The notes: generated by a model from the sequence alone, not told the origin. Counted from the stretch's first letter, positions 26,327 to 35,588 are shown. The stretch: DNA of 64,000 nt from Palsa-504 sp963818225 (GCA_963818225.1 CAWFRO010000013.1:340740-404739), one strand, 5' to 3'. A program made the numbers and translations.

Positions 26327-27592
26327 GTGGCGAATACGCAGGCAACAGGCGCGAGGGTGCCGGCGAGGACCGATGTCACAGGTCGCCGCGTCCGGCTGGC
26401 GTCACCGGTGACCGCGCTTATCGTCGGCGCCCTCGTGCTGGTATTGGCTATCCTGAACGTGCCGTTGGCCCGCTTCGCGCATCAGAGCCTGAACTCCAGC
26501 GGCGGCTCATCGCCATTCTGGTTCTCGGTTGCCCTCGGGGCGGTGGGCTTCGTGGTGGCCTCGCGCAGGCCGCGCAATCCACTGGGCTGGATCATGCTGG
26601 GCTCGGCGACCTTCAATGTGCTTAGCCAGGACGCCAGCTTCTACATGGTGGCCGACTACCGGCTCCGGCACGGCGGGCTGCCGCTGGGCTGGGTTGCGGT
26701 CCTCGCACAGCCTGGCTGGGCCGTCTCGATCGTGATGGGCGGGCTGGTCGTGCTGCTGTTTCCAGACGGCCGGCCGCCGTCACCACGCTGGCGGTGGGTG
26801 CTGTGGCTTTACCTGGCGGCGGCCTCGCTGTACCTAGTCGGCGTGCTGATCCTGTCGGTCGGGGCCATCGCCGGTCATGACATCCGGGTGGACGCCAGCG
26901 GGAACCTGATGGTCCTTAGCCACCCCACGGGTGCTTCGGCGTGGTGGGGTGTGGTCGAAGCGGTATTCCTCGCGGTGCTGGCCGTGTGCTGGGCGGGATC
27001 GGTCGCGGGCCAGGCGGCCAGCTACCGGCGTTCGTCCGGGGAACGGCGGCAGCAGCTGAAGTGGCTGCTGGCCGGGTCGGCTATCGCCGGAGTCGGCATC
27101 CCGCTGGCCGTTTGGCTGTCAGGCATGCACGGGATCGTGGCCGGGCTGGCGGCTGGCATCGCGGGTGGCTGCGGGCAGCTCGGGATTCCGGTCTGCATGG
27201 GCGTGGCCATCTTGCGGTACCGTCTGTTCGACATCGACCGGCTCGTTTCCCGGACGCTCGGCTACGCGATTGTCACCGGCCTGCTGGTGGGGGTGTACGC
27301 GGGGATCGTGCTGCTCGCCACCCGGGTGGTGTCGATCAACGAGCCGGTGGCGGTGGCCGGGTCGACCTTGGCCGTGGCGGCGCTGTTCAATCCGGTGCGG
27401 CGGCGGGTGCAGCGGGCCGTGGACCGGCGGTTCAACCGGGCCCGGTATGACGCAGACCGCATCGTGGCCGCCTTCGCCGCCAGGCTGAAGGACGCCGTCG
27501 ACCAGGGTTCGGTCCGGAATGACCTGGCCAGCGTGGTACAGGATGCCTTGGAGCCCGCCCATGTCTCGGTGTGGATGAATGAACGCGGCTAA
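26327..27592 (+). CDS. Multi-helix membrane protein resembling the sensor half of a histidine kinase
   Basis: A 421-aa protein with about nine hydrophobic segments, then VAILRYRLFDIDRLVSRTLGYA and FNPVRRRVQRAVDRRFNRARYDA (quoted in part: RRRVQRAVDRRFNRARYDAD). This layout, including the RYRLFDIDR and RAVDRRFNR motifs, is known from the N-terminal halves of actinobacterial sensor kinases and related signalling proteins, but no kinase, GAF or HATPase domain follows. It ends with a short helical tail. GTG 26327 lacks a clear ribosome-binding site; a leaderless mRNA or a later start is possible. Confidence 0.75.
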   Translation: MANTQATGARVPARTDVTGRRVRLASPVTALIVGALVLVLAILNVPLARFAHQSLNSSGGSSPFWFSVALGAVGFVVASRRPRNPLGWIMLGSATFNVLSQDASFYMVADYRLRHGGLPLGWVAVLAQPGWAVSIVMGGLVVLLFPDGRPPSPRWRWVLWLYLAAASLYLVGVLILSVGAIAGHDIRVDASGNLMVLSHPTGASAWWGVVEAVFLAVLAVCWAGSVAGQAASYRRSSGERRQQLKWLLAGSAIAGVGIPLAVWLSGMHGIVAGLAAGIAGGCGQLGIPVCMGVAILRYRLFDIDRLVSRTLGYAIVTGLLVGVYAGIVLLATRVVSINEPVAVAGSTLAVAALFNPVRRRVQRAVDRRFNRARYDADRIVAAFAARLKDAVDQGSVRNDLASVVQDALEPAHVSVWMNERG

Positions 27593-27623
27593 GGCCGGGG
27601 CAGGTCGTCCGGTCATCGTCGTC

Positions 27624-28409
27624 TTATCGGGAACGGAAGGCCTGCAGTGCGGCCAGGTTGGCCGGACTGCCCGTCAGCCGGGCCAGGGCCTCGGTTTCGC
27701 GTGCGCGGGTCTGGGTGACTACGTCTCGGTAGGCATCGAGCATGAGCCCCTTGGTCGCCATCAGGGACTCCAGCGGCCCGGTGGCCAGCTGGGCAGCGAA
27801 CGCGACTGCGGTCTCCAGGACCGCATTGTCAGCGCACACTTTGAGGGCCAAGCCGGAATCGACAACGCGCTGGGCATCGAACCACTCCCCGGCCAACAGT
27901 GCGCAGGCCGCGTTCTGCCACCCCATCCGCAACGGGAAAAGGAAACTGCTCGACGCCTCGGGGGAGAGCCCGAGCTGGGTGAACGGGGCCCGCAGCCGGG
28001 CGGACTGAGCTATGAAGGCGAAATCGCAGTAGCCGAGGATCGTGAACCCCAATCCCACGCCCACGCCGTTCACCGCCGCCACAAGCGGCTTGGGGAAGCT
28101 TTCGGCTGTCTGCTGCAGGCGACCGGCCGGGTCAGGGGCGGGGCCGCTGCCCTGCTCCGTCCTGGCACGGCCCATATCGGTGAGGTCGGCTCCGGCGGTG
28201 AACGCGCGCCCGGCACCAGTCAGCACGACGACCCGGACTTCATCGTCGGCTGCGGCGGCCTCCAGCGCGTCAGCCAGCCCGGCGAACAACGCACTGTTGA
28301 AGGCATTTAGCTTGTCCGGACGGTTCATGGTCAGCACTCGCACGTGGTCGGCGTCCAGGGCCAGCACGACGGGCTCGCCGCCCGGGTCCCGGGCTTCGTT
28401 CTCAGCCAC
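27624..28409 (-). CDS. Enoyl-CoA hydratase/isomerase family protein
   Basis: A 261-aa crotonase-fold enzyme, probably acting on acyl-CoA esters. It has VLTMNRPDKLNAFN, the oxyanion-hole segments GAGRAFTAGADL and AVNGVGVGLGFTILGYCDFAF, and a C-terminal helical region. Glutamate appears in SPEASSSFLFPLRMG, at the position of one of the two hydratase glutamates; the other is not obvious, so an isomerase or other crotonase activity is possible. Convergent with the membrane sensor gene, 31 bp apart. Confidence 0.9.
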   Translation of the reverse strand: MAENEARDPGGEPVVLALDADHVRVLTMNRPDKLNAFNSALFAGLADALEAAAADDEVRVVVLTGAGRAFTAGADLTDMGRARTEQGSGPAPDPAGRLQQTAESFPKPLVAAVNGVGVGLGFTILGYCDFAFIAQSARLRAPFTQLGLSPEASSSFLFPLRMGWQNAACALLAGEWFDAQRVVDSGLALKVCADNAVLETAVAFAAQLATGPLESLMATKGLMLDAYRDVVTQTRARETEALARLTGSPANLAALQAFRSR

Positions 28410-28478
28410 CGGTGACCTGCCCAGCTACCGTGGCCAGCACATGTGCGCCGATGCCGTCGGTCTCAGTCATCTCCGGAC

Positions 28479-28658
28479 TCACCAAGTTCCCTCCACCGCC
28501 GACACCTTCCTTCGCAGGGTGAGCTTAACGCCTGGGTAGCTACGTTTTGATCGAGGCGGGACGCCGAGCCGTTCGGCAAGTCCGCGCAGTTCGGGACTTG
28601 GCTGTGCTCCTGAAAGCCGGGCGCGGTCTTCCCTCGTGGCCCAGCGCTGGCGGTCCAT
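28479..28658 (-). CDS. Possible small protein in the gap 28410-28782
   Basis: A 59-codon frame from ATG 28658 with a basic product (MDRQRWATREDRARLSGA at the start, ending KVSAVEGTW). The frame stays open upstream of the ATG (AAGRNCSRALDAAEKDI), so it could also be the tail of a decayed gene. No family recognised. Otherwise the 373-bp gap before the MBL gene holds nothing I can identify. Confidence 0.25.
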   Translation of the reverse strand: MDRQRWATREDRARLSGAQPSPELRGLAERLGVPPRSKRSYPGVKLTLRRKVSAVEGTW

Positions 28659-28782
28659 GATGTCCTTCTCGGCCGCGTCGAGGGCCCGTGAGCAGTTCCG
28701 GCCGGCGGCGACGATGACGCGCAGCGAGTGCGAGCGTGCTCTCGTCTTGCGCCCGAGAGGAGATACCTGACAGGGTGAACCG

Positions 28783-29550
28783 ATGCTGAATCAGGTGGCC
28801 GACGGCGTCTGGGTCCGGCAGAGCGCGTGGGTCTTGAGCAATGCCATCGCGGTGCGCGGGGAGAGTGGATTGATCCTGGTCGATCCAGGCATCGATGGTT
28901 CCGATCTGAACCAGCTCGCCGATGACCTGGACCGGCTCGGCATTCCGGTGGTCGCCGGGTTCTCCACGCATCCCCACTGGGACCACCTGCTCTGGCATCC
29001 CCGGTTCGGCGACGTGCCGCGCTACGCCACCGCCGCCGCCGCCCGCGCTGCGGGTGAAGCCCGAGAGCGGGGGCAAAGGATGGCGGCGGAGAGCGCGTCG
29101 GGCATCCCTCTCGAGCTGATCGGGCTCGTCGCCCCGCTGCCCGCGGACGGCGGAGCCGTGCCGGGTCAGATCGTCGAGCATCAGGCGCACGCCATCGGCC
29201 ACGCCGCGGTCCTCCTCGCGGACCGTGGCGTCCTGCTCGCCGGTGACATGCTCTCCGACGTCCTGATCCCGCTCCTCGACGCTCGCCGCCCCGATCAGGT
29301 GGGCGCCTACGAGACGGCACTCGACCGGCTGGGTGAGGCCGCCAGGCACGTCGATGTCCTGGTGCCCGGCCACGGCGCCGTCGCCGAGGGTCCCGAGGTG
29401 GCGGCCCGGCTCGCCGCAGATCATGCCTACATCGACGCGCTGCGGCGAGGAGAGGACCCGGTCGACGCGCGTCTGGGGCCGGATACGACCTACGGTCGAC
29501 ACTGGCTCCCCATCCACCAGTCGAACCTGGAGCAGGCCCGCGGGCGGTAG
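28783..29550 (+). CDS. Metallo-beta-lactamase fold hydrolase
   Basis: A 255-aa MBL-fold enzyme. It has the zinc motif THPHWDHL (HxHxDH) near residues 62-68, a following histidine in HAIGHAAVLL, GVLLAGDML with the bridging Asp, and VPGHGAV near residue 205 as the last ligand. All ligands for a binuclear site are present. The substrate is not evident; the sequence is closer to general hydrolases than to antibiotic lactamases. ATG 28783 has a weak purine-rich site upstream. Confidence 0.88.
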   Translation: MLNQVADGVWVRQSAWVLSNAIAVRGESGLILVDPGIDGSDLNQLADDLDRLGIPVVAGFSTHPHWDHLLWHPRFGDVPRYATAAAARAAGEARERGQRMAAESASGIPLELIGLVAPLPADGGAVPGQIVEHQAHAIGHAAVLLADRGVLLAGDMLSDVLIPLLDARRPDQVGAYETALDRLGEAARHVDVLVPGHGAVAEGPEVAARLAADHAYIDALRRGEDPVDARLGPDTTYGRHWLPIHQSNLEQARGR

Positions 29551-29734
29551 GGTCTTCTAAAATCTTCTAATCCGTGGCTACCGGCGCGGACCTGCTTGCA
29601 GCAGAAGGGCCAGGCTGACATGGGTGTGGTCGGCTGGCCAGGATGGCCATAGCGTGTGCGGGTTGCTGTACCCCACTGCCGTACTCGCCCGGTTGTCCGG
29701 TGTTCTGTTGTCGCGGTGGCCGCTGCGGGGCCTG

Positions 29735-30388
29735 TTACCGGAGGGGTTCAGCCGCTGCTGCCCGCAGCCGGGCTACCGATCCGGCTGCGACCAGGGCCCA
29801 CCCGACGGCGATCCTCGGCCTGCGCCGCTGCACGGCCCGGGCCACCCAGGGGACATGGATCACGGCGTTCGGGGCTTCGACGGCGATCGTGAGCACCGTC
29901 AGCCGCCGCGGCCAGCGCAGGCCCCACCACACGCCGATGAACATTCCCACGACAGTGGAAGCAAACCTGAACAGGGGGGTGTCCATGGCCCTGAAAAAGG
30001 GGACGGACCGCGATAGGTAGCGCTCCAGGCGGCGGGCCGCGGGCGTCGGCGTCCTGGCGGCAGCCGGGGCCTCGGTGCCAGGCTTGGGCAACACCCCCTC
30101 CCGTTGCAGCCGCTGGATGTTCTGTTGCATGTTCTCTCGCACCTCGGCCGGGGTCGGCGCTTCCGTGCCCAGGCCCCACGCCAACAGCCCGTAGCCAGCA
30201 GCGCTCGTCCAAGCGGCCAGGGCCCGCCGCCGGCGCCCGGCAGCCCAGTGCCCGGCCCCGACAGCGACCTGGGTAACCACGGGGGCGAGGGGGCGCACCC
30301 ATCCGAGCATCCCCGCGGGCCTGGTCTCGTCCAGAATGGGCGGCAAAGCCATCCGCAGCACCTGGGCCCAGCTGTCATCACGAGCCAT
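29735..30388 (-). CDS. Hypothetical membrane protein
   Basis: A 217-aa protein from ATG 30388. The N-terminal half has one hydrophobic stretch (SAAGYGLLAWGLG), then a charged helix (ENMQQNIQRLQREG) and, near the C terminus, two helices (FRFASTVVGMFIGVWWGL and LTVLTIAVEAPNAVIHV). No family recognised. The longer frame upstream to 30424 adds only unlikely residues. Confidence 0.5.
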   Translation of the reverse strand: MARDDSWAQVLRMALPPILDETRPAGMLGWVRPLAPVVTQVAVGAGHWAAGRRRRALAAWTSAAGYGLLAWGLGTEAPTPAEVRENMQQNIQRLQREGVLPKPGTEAPAAARTPTPAARRLERYLSRSVPFFRAMDTPLFRFASTVVGMFIGVWWGLRWPRRLTVLTIAVEAPNAVIHVPWVARAVQRRRPRIAVGWALVAAGSVARLRAAAAEPLR

Positions 30389-30733
30389 CCCGGCATTGTC
30401 GCCCAGGCGGCGCGTACGTGCCAAGCTCCCGCCGCCACCCCGGCGTTGCCGCCCGGCGGAGGGAGGGCGGCGCCCATGCTCAGGTCCGGCCGCATCCGCG
30501 CTAGCACCCCGGCGCTCATCTGCTCAACCGGGATCTCCTGGCCGGGCTGCGGAGCCTGTGTCACCTCCCGCCCCCGTGCGGAAGTACCCCGCACGGGGAC
30601 TCAAGCTCGAACCCCCACGGCGATCAGCAGACACTCCGATGTCATCCTGCTGGGGTGAGCCGGGTTTGCTGCCACCGAGAGAGTATCGCTACGTGCTCAC
30701 TGGGCTGGGATAACTGTCGGAGATGGAGTCGAT
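30389..30733. other. Gap without recognised gene, with a 10-bp hairpin
   Basis: CCCCGTGCGG (30572-30581) and CCGCACGGGG (30589-30598) form a perfect 10-bp stem with a 7-nt loop. No gene ends next to it, so it may be a leader hairpin or relic terminator. Otherwise nothing is recognised here; GGAG at about 30725 serves the next gene. Confidence 0.5.
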
Positions 30734-32176
30734 GTGGTGATGGAAAACCCCGCCCGGTCGGGTCTGACGGCGGAGCAGATGCGGGAGGTGATCGCGGAGC
30801 TGGCCTCGCCGGATGTGGTGGATTCCCCGTTCGGCCAGCTGGATTTCTTCGATGGCGTGCCGACGCCGGGCACGGTCTCCACGATCTATGATGCGCTGGA
30901 CCTGATGCGCGGGATTGACGTGTTCTTGAACTGCGTGCCGGGGGCGTCGCTGGTGGCGCTCCGGAACGGCTTCCGCTCGGTCGGCCTGACCTCCCCGCAC
31001 GTCATCGGCTATACCAACCCGCGGGCCAACTCGCGGTCGTTCCTGCTGACTGCGAATACCGAGACCACCTACGGCACGACGTTCCTGGACCTCAAGGCGT
31101 GGGGCCCGACGGTGGTGGAGGCGCCCCCGGCCTCGCTGTGCGTGGTGGATGATTTCTGGTTCCGCTATGTCGCCGACATGGGCATCGCGGGCCCGGACAA
31201 GGGCCAGGGCGGCAAGTACCTGTTCCTGCCCCCCGGCTACGACGGGGAGGTGCCCGAGGGGTATTTCACCTACCGGTCCCCGACCTTCACCAACTGGGTG
31301 GTGCTGCGCGCGCTCGGCGGCGTGCCCGCCATGAAGCAGACCAGGATCTACCCGCTGGCCGAGGCCAACCTCCCGCGAGAGAACGAGTGGATCGACTTCA
31401 CCGTGATGTCCTTCAACACCGTCCATTCCAACGATTTCTCCTTCTACGAGGAGGTCAACGAGCTGGTCCAGGAGGAGCCAGCCGACGCGCTGGACGCCGA
31501 GCGGGCGGGCCAGCTCGCGGCGATCGGAATCTTCAAGGGCCAGCCGTTCGCGCCCGATGACCGGATGCGTGCCATCTTGGACAAGGCGGCCCGGATCGGC
31601 GCCGGGATCTCCCGCGCCCTGGTCTTCGCCCCCCGCGACCCTGCCGCTGCGCTGTATGGCTCGTGGAAGAACCTGTTCGTCGGCGGCAGTCACGAGTTCC
31701 TGCGCGGCGGCGCCCGGCTGCTCGATGCCCGGACCCAGTTCCACTACGTGGCGACGGTCATCACCCCGGCCATGGCGCACGCCCAGCCCGGCGCCGGGTC
31801 AGCCTACGCCGGGACCGTGCATGATGCCCGCGGCGAGGTGTTCGAGGGCGGCAAGACCTACCGGCTGCACGTCGACCCGGACGTCCCGGCCAAGAACTTC
31901 TGGGCCGTTGACGTGTATGACACTCAGACCCGCTCGTTGATCCAGGTGCCGTCCACGATCTACCCCGCCGTGGCCAGCAACAGCGGCGAGCTGCAAGCCA
32001 ACCCCGACGGATCCTACGACCTGTACTTCGGCCCCACGGCCCCTGAGGGCAAGGAGTCGAACTGGGTCGAGACGATCCCCGGCAAATCCTGGTTTCCGTT
32101 CTTCCGCCTCTACGGCCCGCTCCAGCCATGGTTCGACCAGACCTGGAAACTCAACGAATTTGAGCCCCTCGACTGA
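30734..32176 (+). CDS. DUF1254/DUF1214 domain protein
   Basis: A 480-aa protein of the two-domain DUF1254-DUF1214 type. The N-terminal domain contains TIYDALDLMRGIDVFLNC, IGYTNPRANSRSFLLTANTE (as two adjoining parts) and GYDGEVPEGYF; the C-terminal domain has KNFWAVDVYDTQTRSLIQ and PDGSYDLYFGPTAPEGKESN (ending in NWVETIPGKSWFPFFRLYGP), a signature of DUF1214. The biochemical role is unknown. GTG 30734 is preceded by GGAG; ATG 30740 is the alternative. Confidence 0.92.
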   Translation: MVMENPARSGLTAEQMREVIAELASPDVVDSPFGQLDFFDGVPTPGTVSTIYDALDLMRGIDVFLNCVPGASLVALRNGFRSVGLTSPHVIGYTNPRANSRSFLLTANTETTYGTTFLDLKAWGPTVVEAPPASLCVVDDFWFRYVADMGIAGPDKGQGGKYLFLPPGYDGEVPEGYFTYRSPTFTNWVVLRALGGVPAMKQTRIYPLAEANLPRENEWIDFTVMSFNTVHSNDFSFYEEVNELVQEEPADALDAERAGQLAAIGIFKGQPFAPDDRMRAILDKAARIGAGISRALVFAPRDPAAALYGSWKNLFVGGSHEFLRGGARLLDARTQFHYVATVITPAMAHAQPGAGSAYAGTVHDARGEVFEGGKTYRLHVDPDVPAKNFWAVDVYDTQTRSLIQVPSTIYPAVASNSGELQANPDGSYDLYFGPTAPEGKESNWVETIPGKSWFPFFRLYGPLQPWFDQTWKLNEFEPLD

Positions 32177-32244
32177 CCAATTTCCCTGGCCGCTGCCATA
32201 CAGGCCTGTCGAGGTTCGCCGCGCGCCTCCGGGACCTGGCCTCT

Positions 32245-32393
32245 GGCTATCCCCCAAGATGCTCCAGGAGATCATGGGGCATGCCAGCATCACCACGACT
32301 CTTGACCTGTACGGGCACCTATATCCCGGCGAGATAGACCGCTACGCCGACCGCCTCGGCAGTGCGGCCGGGGACCCTGGTAAGGGCAAATAA
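32245..32393 (+). pseudogene. C-terminal remnant of a second AICE integrase
   Basis: The reading PKMLQEIMGHASITTTLDLY, then GHLYPGEIDRYADRL and a TAA at 32391, matches the end of the integrase at 43066-43200. It includes the catalytic region with the nucleophile tyrosine (TTTLDLYGH). The similarity continues past the stop through the att repeat, so this is the right-hand end of another element, cut off at 32245. Its PGEIDRYADRL reading shows the frame that is broken in the intact-looking copy. Confidence 0.88.
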
Positions 32394-32448
32394 GGCCAGA
32401 TGACGGCAACGACGATCAGGATGGGAAGTGATCAGCACAGTTACCTGC

Positions 32449-32501
32449 GAAGACGGTGGCGCGCTCGGAGGGACTCGAACCCCCAACCTTCTGATCCGTA
32501 G
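32449..32501 (+). repeat. Left att repeat with 3' part of tRNA-Arg
   Basis: These 53 bp are identical to 43278-43330. They contain the antisense of the tRNA-Arg 3' half, from CCA to the anticodon loop (32457-32501), and then diverge. This is the left end of the integrated element. The stretch 32502-32765 that follows holds no recognised gene. Confidence 0.9.
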
Positions 32502-32765
32502 ACTGTGTCACGCACACCTGCGACCTGCCTACTTCCCTTGCTGACCTGCCGAGATGCTACTCACTGGTGCGCAGTAGGCGGCAGCGGTAAGCGTCGTTTG
32601 GCGGCCAAAAAGCGGCCAGCGCCGCCTGGCCACCTCGATGCGAACTACCGGCGCGCACGACGTCTCGCCGACCTCGGCATCTAACCAACGGTGTCTGTGG
32701 TTGTGCGTGCGAGCGGTTGTACATCCCCGTTGCTGTACTTTCTGCTGTACAGAGCGGACTGCCGT

Positions 32766-33419
32766 TCAATCGGGTCGGTGGCTGGACCAGCGATCGGCGA
32801 TCCGGGGTGCGACGGCAAGCAGCAGCCAGCAATATTTGGCGGCGCTGGTGTTCACCCAGGAAATGCCGATCGACAAGACGATGACGAAGACGCTGGCCGT
32901 CGCCCGCAATTGTGCGGCCTGCGTTTGCCCTGGGGATTCGGCGGTCAGTAGATTCTTGCGGCGGCCGTAGGTAAGCGTCAGGTGGGTCGCCAGCATGGCC
33001 GCCAGCAGGTTAACCGCGAAGATGTCGACGGCCAGCGGATTGGCGGAGAACTTGCCCAGAAGGTCGCTGGTGAAAGGCATGATGGTGATGGTGAACAGGA
33101 ACGCGAAGTTCCACCAGGCTAGGCCCTCTTGCTGCCCGGTGATCCGGCGGAAGACCTGGTGGTGGACGAGCCAGAACTGGGCGATGACGTAGAAGGAGAT
33201 CACGTAGCTGATGAGCTGGTCAGCGCCCTTGCCAAGCTGGGCGGCGAGCTCGGAGGCCGAATCCGGGTGGAGAAGCGTGGCCGTGGGCGGCACGTTGAGT
33301 TGCAGGACGAGCAGCGTGATAGCGATGGCCACCACGGCATCGGTCAAGGCGAGTAGGCGCTCCACGCCAGGCAGGTCATCGCGGGGATTCGTGGGGCTTG
33401 GATCAGCGGACATAGGCAC
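32766..33419 (-). CDS. TMEM175-family potassium channel-like protein
   Basis: A 217-aa membrane protein of the prokaryotic TMEM175 (DUF1211) family. Six hydrophobic helices are seen. The first contains LALTDAVVAIAITLLVLQL, matching the family's pore-lining FSD-type helix with TDA in place of FSD. Homologues are K+ channels working as tetramers. The start is GTG 33419 or ATG 33413, both just after GGGAGG. It is cargo in the AICE and transcribed against the element's other genes. Confidence 0.85.
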   Translation of the reverse strand: MPMSADPSPTNPRDDLPGVERLLALTDAVVAIAITLLVLQLNVPPTATLLHPDSASELAAQLGKGADQLISYVISFYVIAQFWLVHHQVFRRITGQQEGLAWWNFAFLFTITIMPFTSDLLGKFSANPLAVDIFAVNLLAAMLATHLTLTYGRRKNLLTAESPGQTQAAQLRATASVFVIVLSIGISWVNTSAAKYCWLLLAVAPRIADRWSSHRPD

Positions 33420-34032
33420 CTAGCCTCCCAACTCAACGGCAGCCGATCAATGACCCCTGCCAAGACCGGCCGTGTCACATGTTGACGACCTGCCCTGCGG
33501 CCAGCGATGTCTGCGATTGTCCGTCCCGGTCGGACTACCTTCGCAAGGGCGCGGTACGGACTAGGAGCTTGGCTCCGGAGGCCGTAGGTTGGCAGTGTGC
33601 TCAGCTGTGAAGATCAGGAGCGGCCTGACGCTCGGTCCGCGCCTGGTGCGCAGACCACTGACGCTCTCCATGCAAATCAGCCTGATGGAAGTCGCTGAGG
33701 CTCGTTTAGGCAGGTCAGAGCCATAGAACAGATCGGCCAGGGTCAGGCGCAGGTCAGGCTGGTTGCTGCCCTGTGGTGCTGCACTGCCTCCGCCGATTCG
33801 AACTGGCGGTCCCTTCGGTTGCGAGGTACAGCCGGTTCGCATTGTACCGCTGAGCTGGGGAGACCTTCAGGTTGCGCCCGACACGAGCATTGAGGGCCAA
33901 TCAGCAGGCATAGCGAGTTCATCCTCTGGTCAGCAGCGGCGTGGCCAGCGCGCCGCATATGACCGAGGGCCGGATACCCCGCGTTGTCAGCCCTGCCAGC
34001 AAATTGAGCGGTGGCCGTGGGACGATAGGAGA
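33420..34032. other. Gap of 613 bp without a supported gene
   Basis: Open frames exist on both strands but none has family-like sequence. A minus-strand stretch at 33791-33860 resembles part of a tRNA (AGCTCAGCGGTA and TTCGAAT), but the stems do not close. AGGAGA at 34027-34032 belongs to the next gene. Confidence 0.5.
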
Positions 34033-34749
34033 ATGGGCGCTGCACCAGACTTGGGTGATCACGGTTTCTCGTCCACGCGCATGTGCTCAGATGGGTATCG
34101 AGCGCTTCTTGCGATCGTGCCTTCTTTGTCGATACCTGCTGTTGCCGGGATCGTTATCTCGTTCGTGCGGCAGTCAAGTAACCAGGTGATATTGGCTGTC
34201 ATCCTCTCGCTCGTCGGCTGGAATGTGTTCGTGGTGGCGTATGTGGTGCTTAGCGCCCGAACATTTTCTGGGGCGGACTCAGTGCAGTTCAGAACGCTAA
34301 TGGCCACTCGTTCCGCGGTCCGCTCTGCAGGCTGGCGGTGGCTGAACCAGCGAGAGGGCGGGCCGACATATGCAATAGAGGCCACGGTTATCGCCTTTGT
34401 GGTTGTGTTGCTCCTACCCCACCTGCACTGGATCAGCATCAACGACTGGGTGCTCATTCCACTGAGCCTGAGTATATTGCTCAGCTGCTGGGCTCTGTCG
34501 GTCGTAAGCTACGCGCTGTATTACGCCCAAAGGGACCTGGCTACCCCCAGCCTGGAATTCCCTGGAAGCCGGACCGGGGCATATGCCGACTACGTGTACT
34601 TCTCCATCGCCGTCTCCACCACCTTCGGGGCAACGGACGTCAGCATCACGACACCAGCGATGCGGCGTGTGGTCAACTTCCACACAATCCTGACCTTTAT
34701 CTACAACTCGGTCATCGTTGCCCTGCTTGCCTCGCTGCTGATCCGCTGA
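34033..34749 (+). CDS. DUF1345 family membrane protein
   Basis: A 238-aa membrane protein with about five helices. It ends in the DUF1345 signature: YVYFSIAVSTTFGATDVSIT, then MRRVVNFHTILTFIYNSVI. The family is widespread with no established role. ATG 34033 directly follows AGGAGA, which is close; a later start at ATG 34081 is possible. Base composition is lower in GC than the core genes, in keeping with cargo of a mobile element. Confidence 0.82.
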   Translation: MGAAPDLGDHGFSSTRMCSDGYRALLAIVPSLSIPAVAGIVISFVRQSSNQVILAVILSLVGWNVFVVAYVVLSARTFSGADSVQFRTLMATRSAVRSAGWRWLNQREGGPTYAIEATVIAFVVVLLLPHLHWISINDWVLIPLSLSILLSCWALSVVSYALYYAQRDLATPSLEFPGSRTGAYADYVYFSIAVSTTFGATDVSITTPAMRRVVNFHTILTFIYNSVIVALLASLLIR

Positions 34750-35588
34750 TCGTCCGGGTGTCAGAGAGGCCGTCACGACAGAATAAGAATTGCGCGGAGA
34801 TGTCCGGACAAATCAGGCCAGGCGCGTCGAACGACCATGCGGGCCGCATCCGTTGAGGTGAGCGGCATCTCAAGTGGCTGTTCTGGGCGTGCTGGCGGAT
34901 TGGCTCCCTGGGTCGTGTACCTCTATCTGGCTCATTGCACAGTTTATTTGCCCAAGCAACTTGGGCAAAAGTTCTGCGCACTCTCCTGGGATGGTCCGCT
35001 CAGACGCAGAGGTTTGCCGCGCGCCGCTTGGGCCTGGCCTCTGGCCTGGCCCTCGCCGTCAGGCCCGCTGGGGCGGCAGAGGTCTCCAGGGTCAAGGGCA
35101 CGCCGAGGCGTGTCCGCGCGGAGCGCGGATGCGAAGCACCGTTGAGGCTGGAGGGGCCGACCCGGACAATGCGCGGCGTTCCGACCCGGTGCCTGCGACC
35201 TTCTCCGGCGATCGGCGCATCTGGCTCGAGGCTGACGGCCTGGCCCTCGCGTCGCGGGCGCGGCACGGGGTGATACGGCGGGGACCGCAGCGGCCGGTCA
35301 CCGGGGCCGCCGGGCGCGGCAGCTCGGCGCGCCGTAGGGCTTCCGCCCGAAGGGCGCGGCGAAAGCTGCCGCACCGCCAACGGCGAGCCCCCGGATCTGA
35401 CCTCGGCCGCCTACGGCGGGCCACCCTGGCCGCTCATCTCCCGCTCGATTGCCCGCGCCCGCTCCTCGCGGTTCACGGTCCAGGCCGTCAGGCCTGGCGC
35501 GCCGAAGGTGCGCCCTTGAAGCTGTAGAGAAAGTTGTAACAGCTCGAAGATGGGCTATTCGATCATGAATTCGTGCTGCTGCAGGCTG
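34750..35588. other. 839-bp region with no supported gene
   Basis: Several overlapping open frames run through 34870-35530 but all are arginine/alanine-rich and none resembles a protein family. A 37-bp stretch (35009-35045) nearly repeats 32211-32247. The region probably holds decayed sequence left of cutA. Confidence 0.5.
34947..34969. repeat. 10-bp perfect inverted repeat in AT-richer sequence
   Basis: TTTGCCCAAG-CAA-CTTGGGCAAA. It lies 198 bp after the DUF1345 gene. It could be an operator or a terminator; there is no T-tract. Confidence 0.5.

Noticed and set aside
33791..33866. tRNA-like stretch on the minus strand
   Set aside because: D-loop- and T-loop-like words are present, but the acceptor and T stems have several mismatches and the anticodon arm does not close with a 7-nt loop.
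34874..35527. Long + strand open frame left of cutA
   Set aside because: Arginine/alanine-rich in all overlapping frames, which is what GC-rich noncoding DNA gives; no family-like segment.
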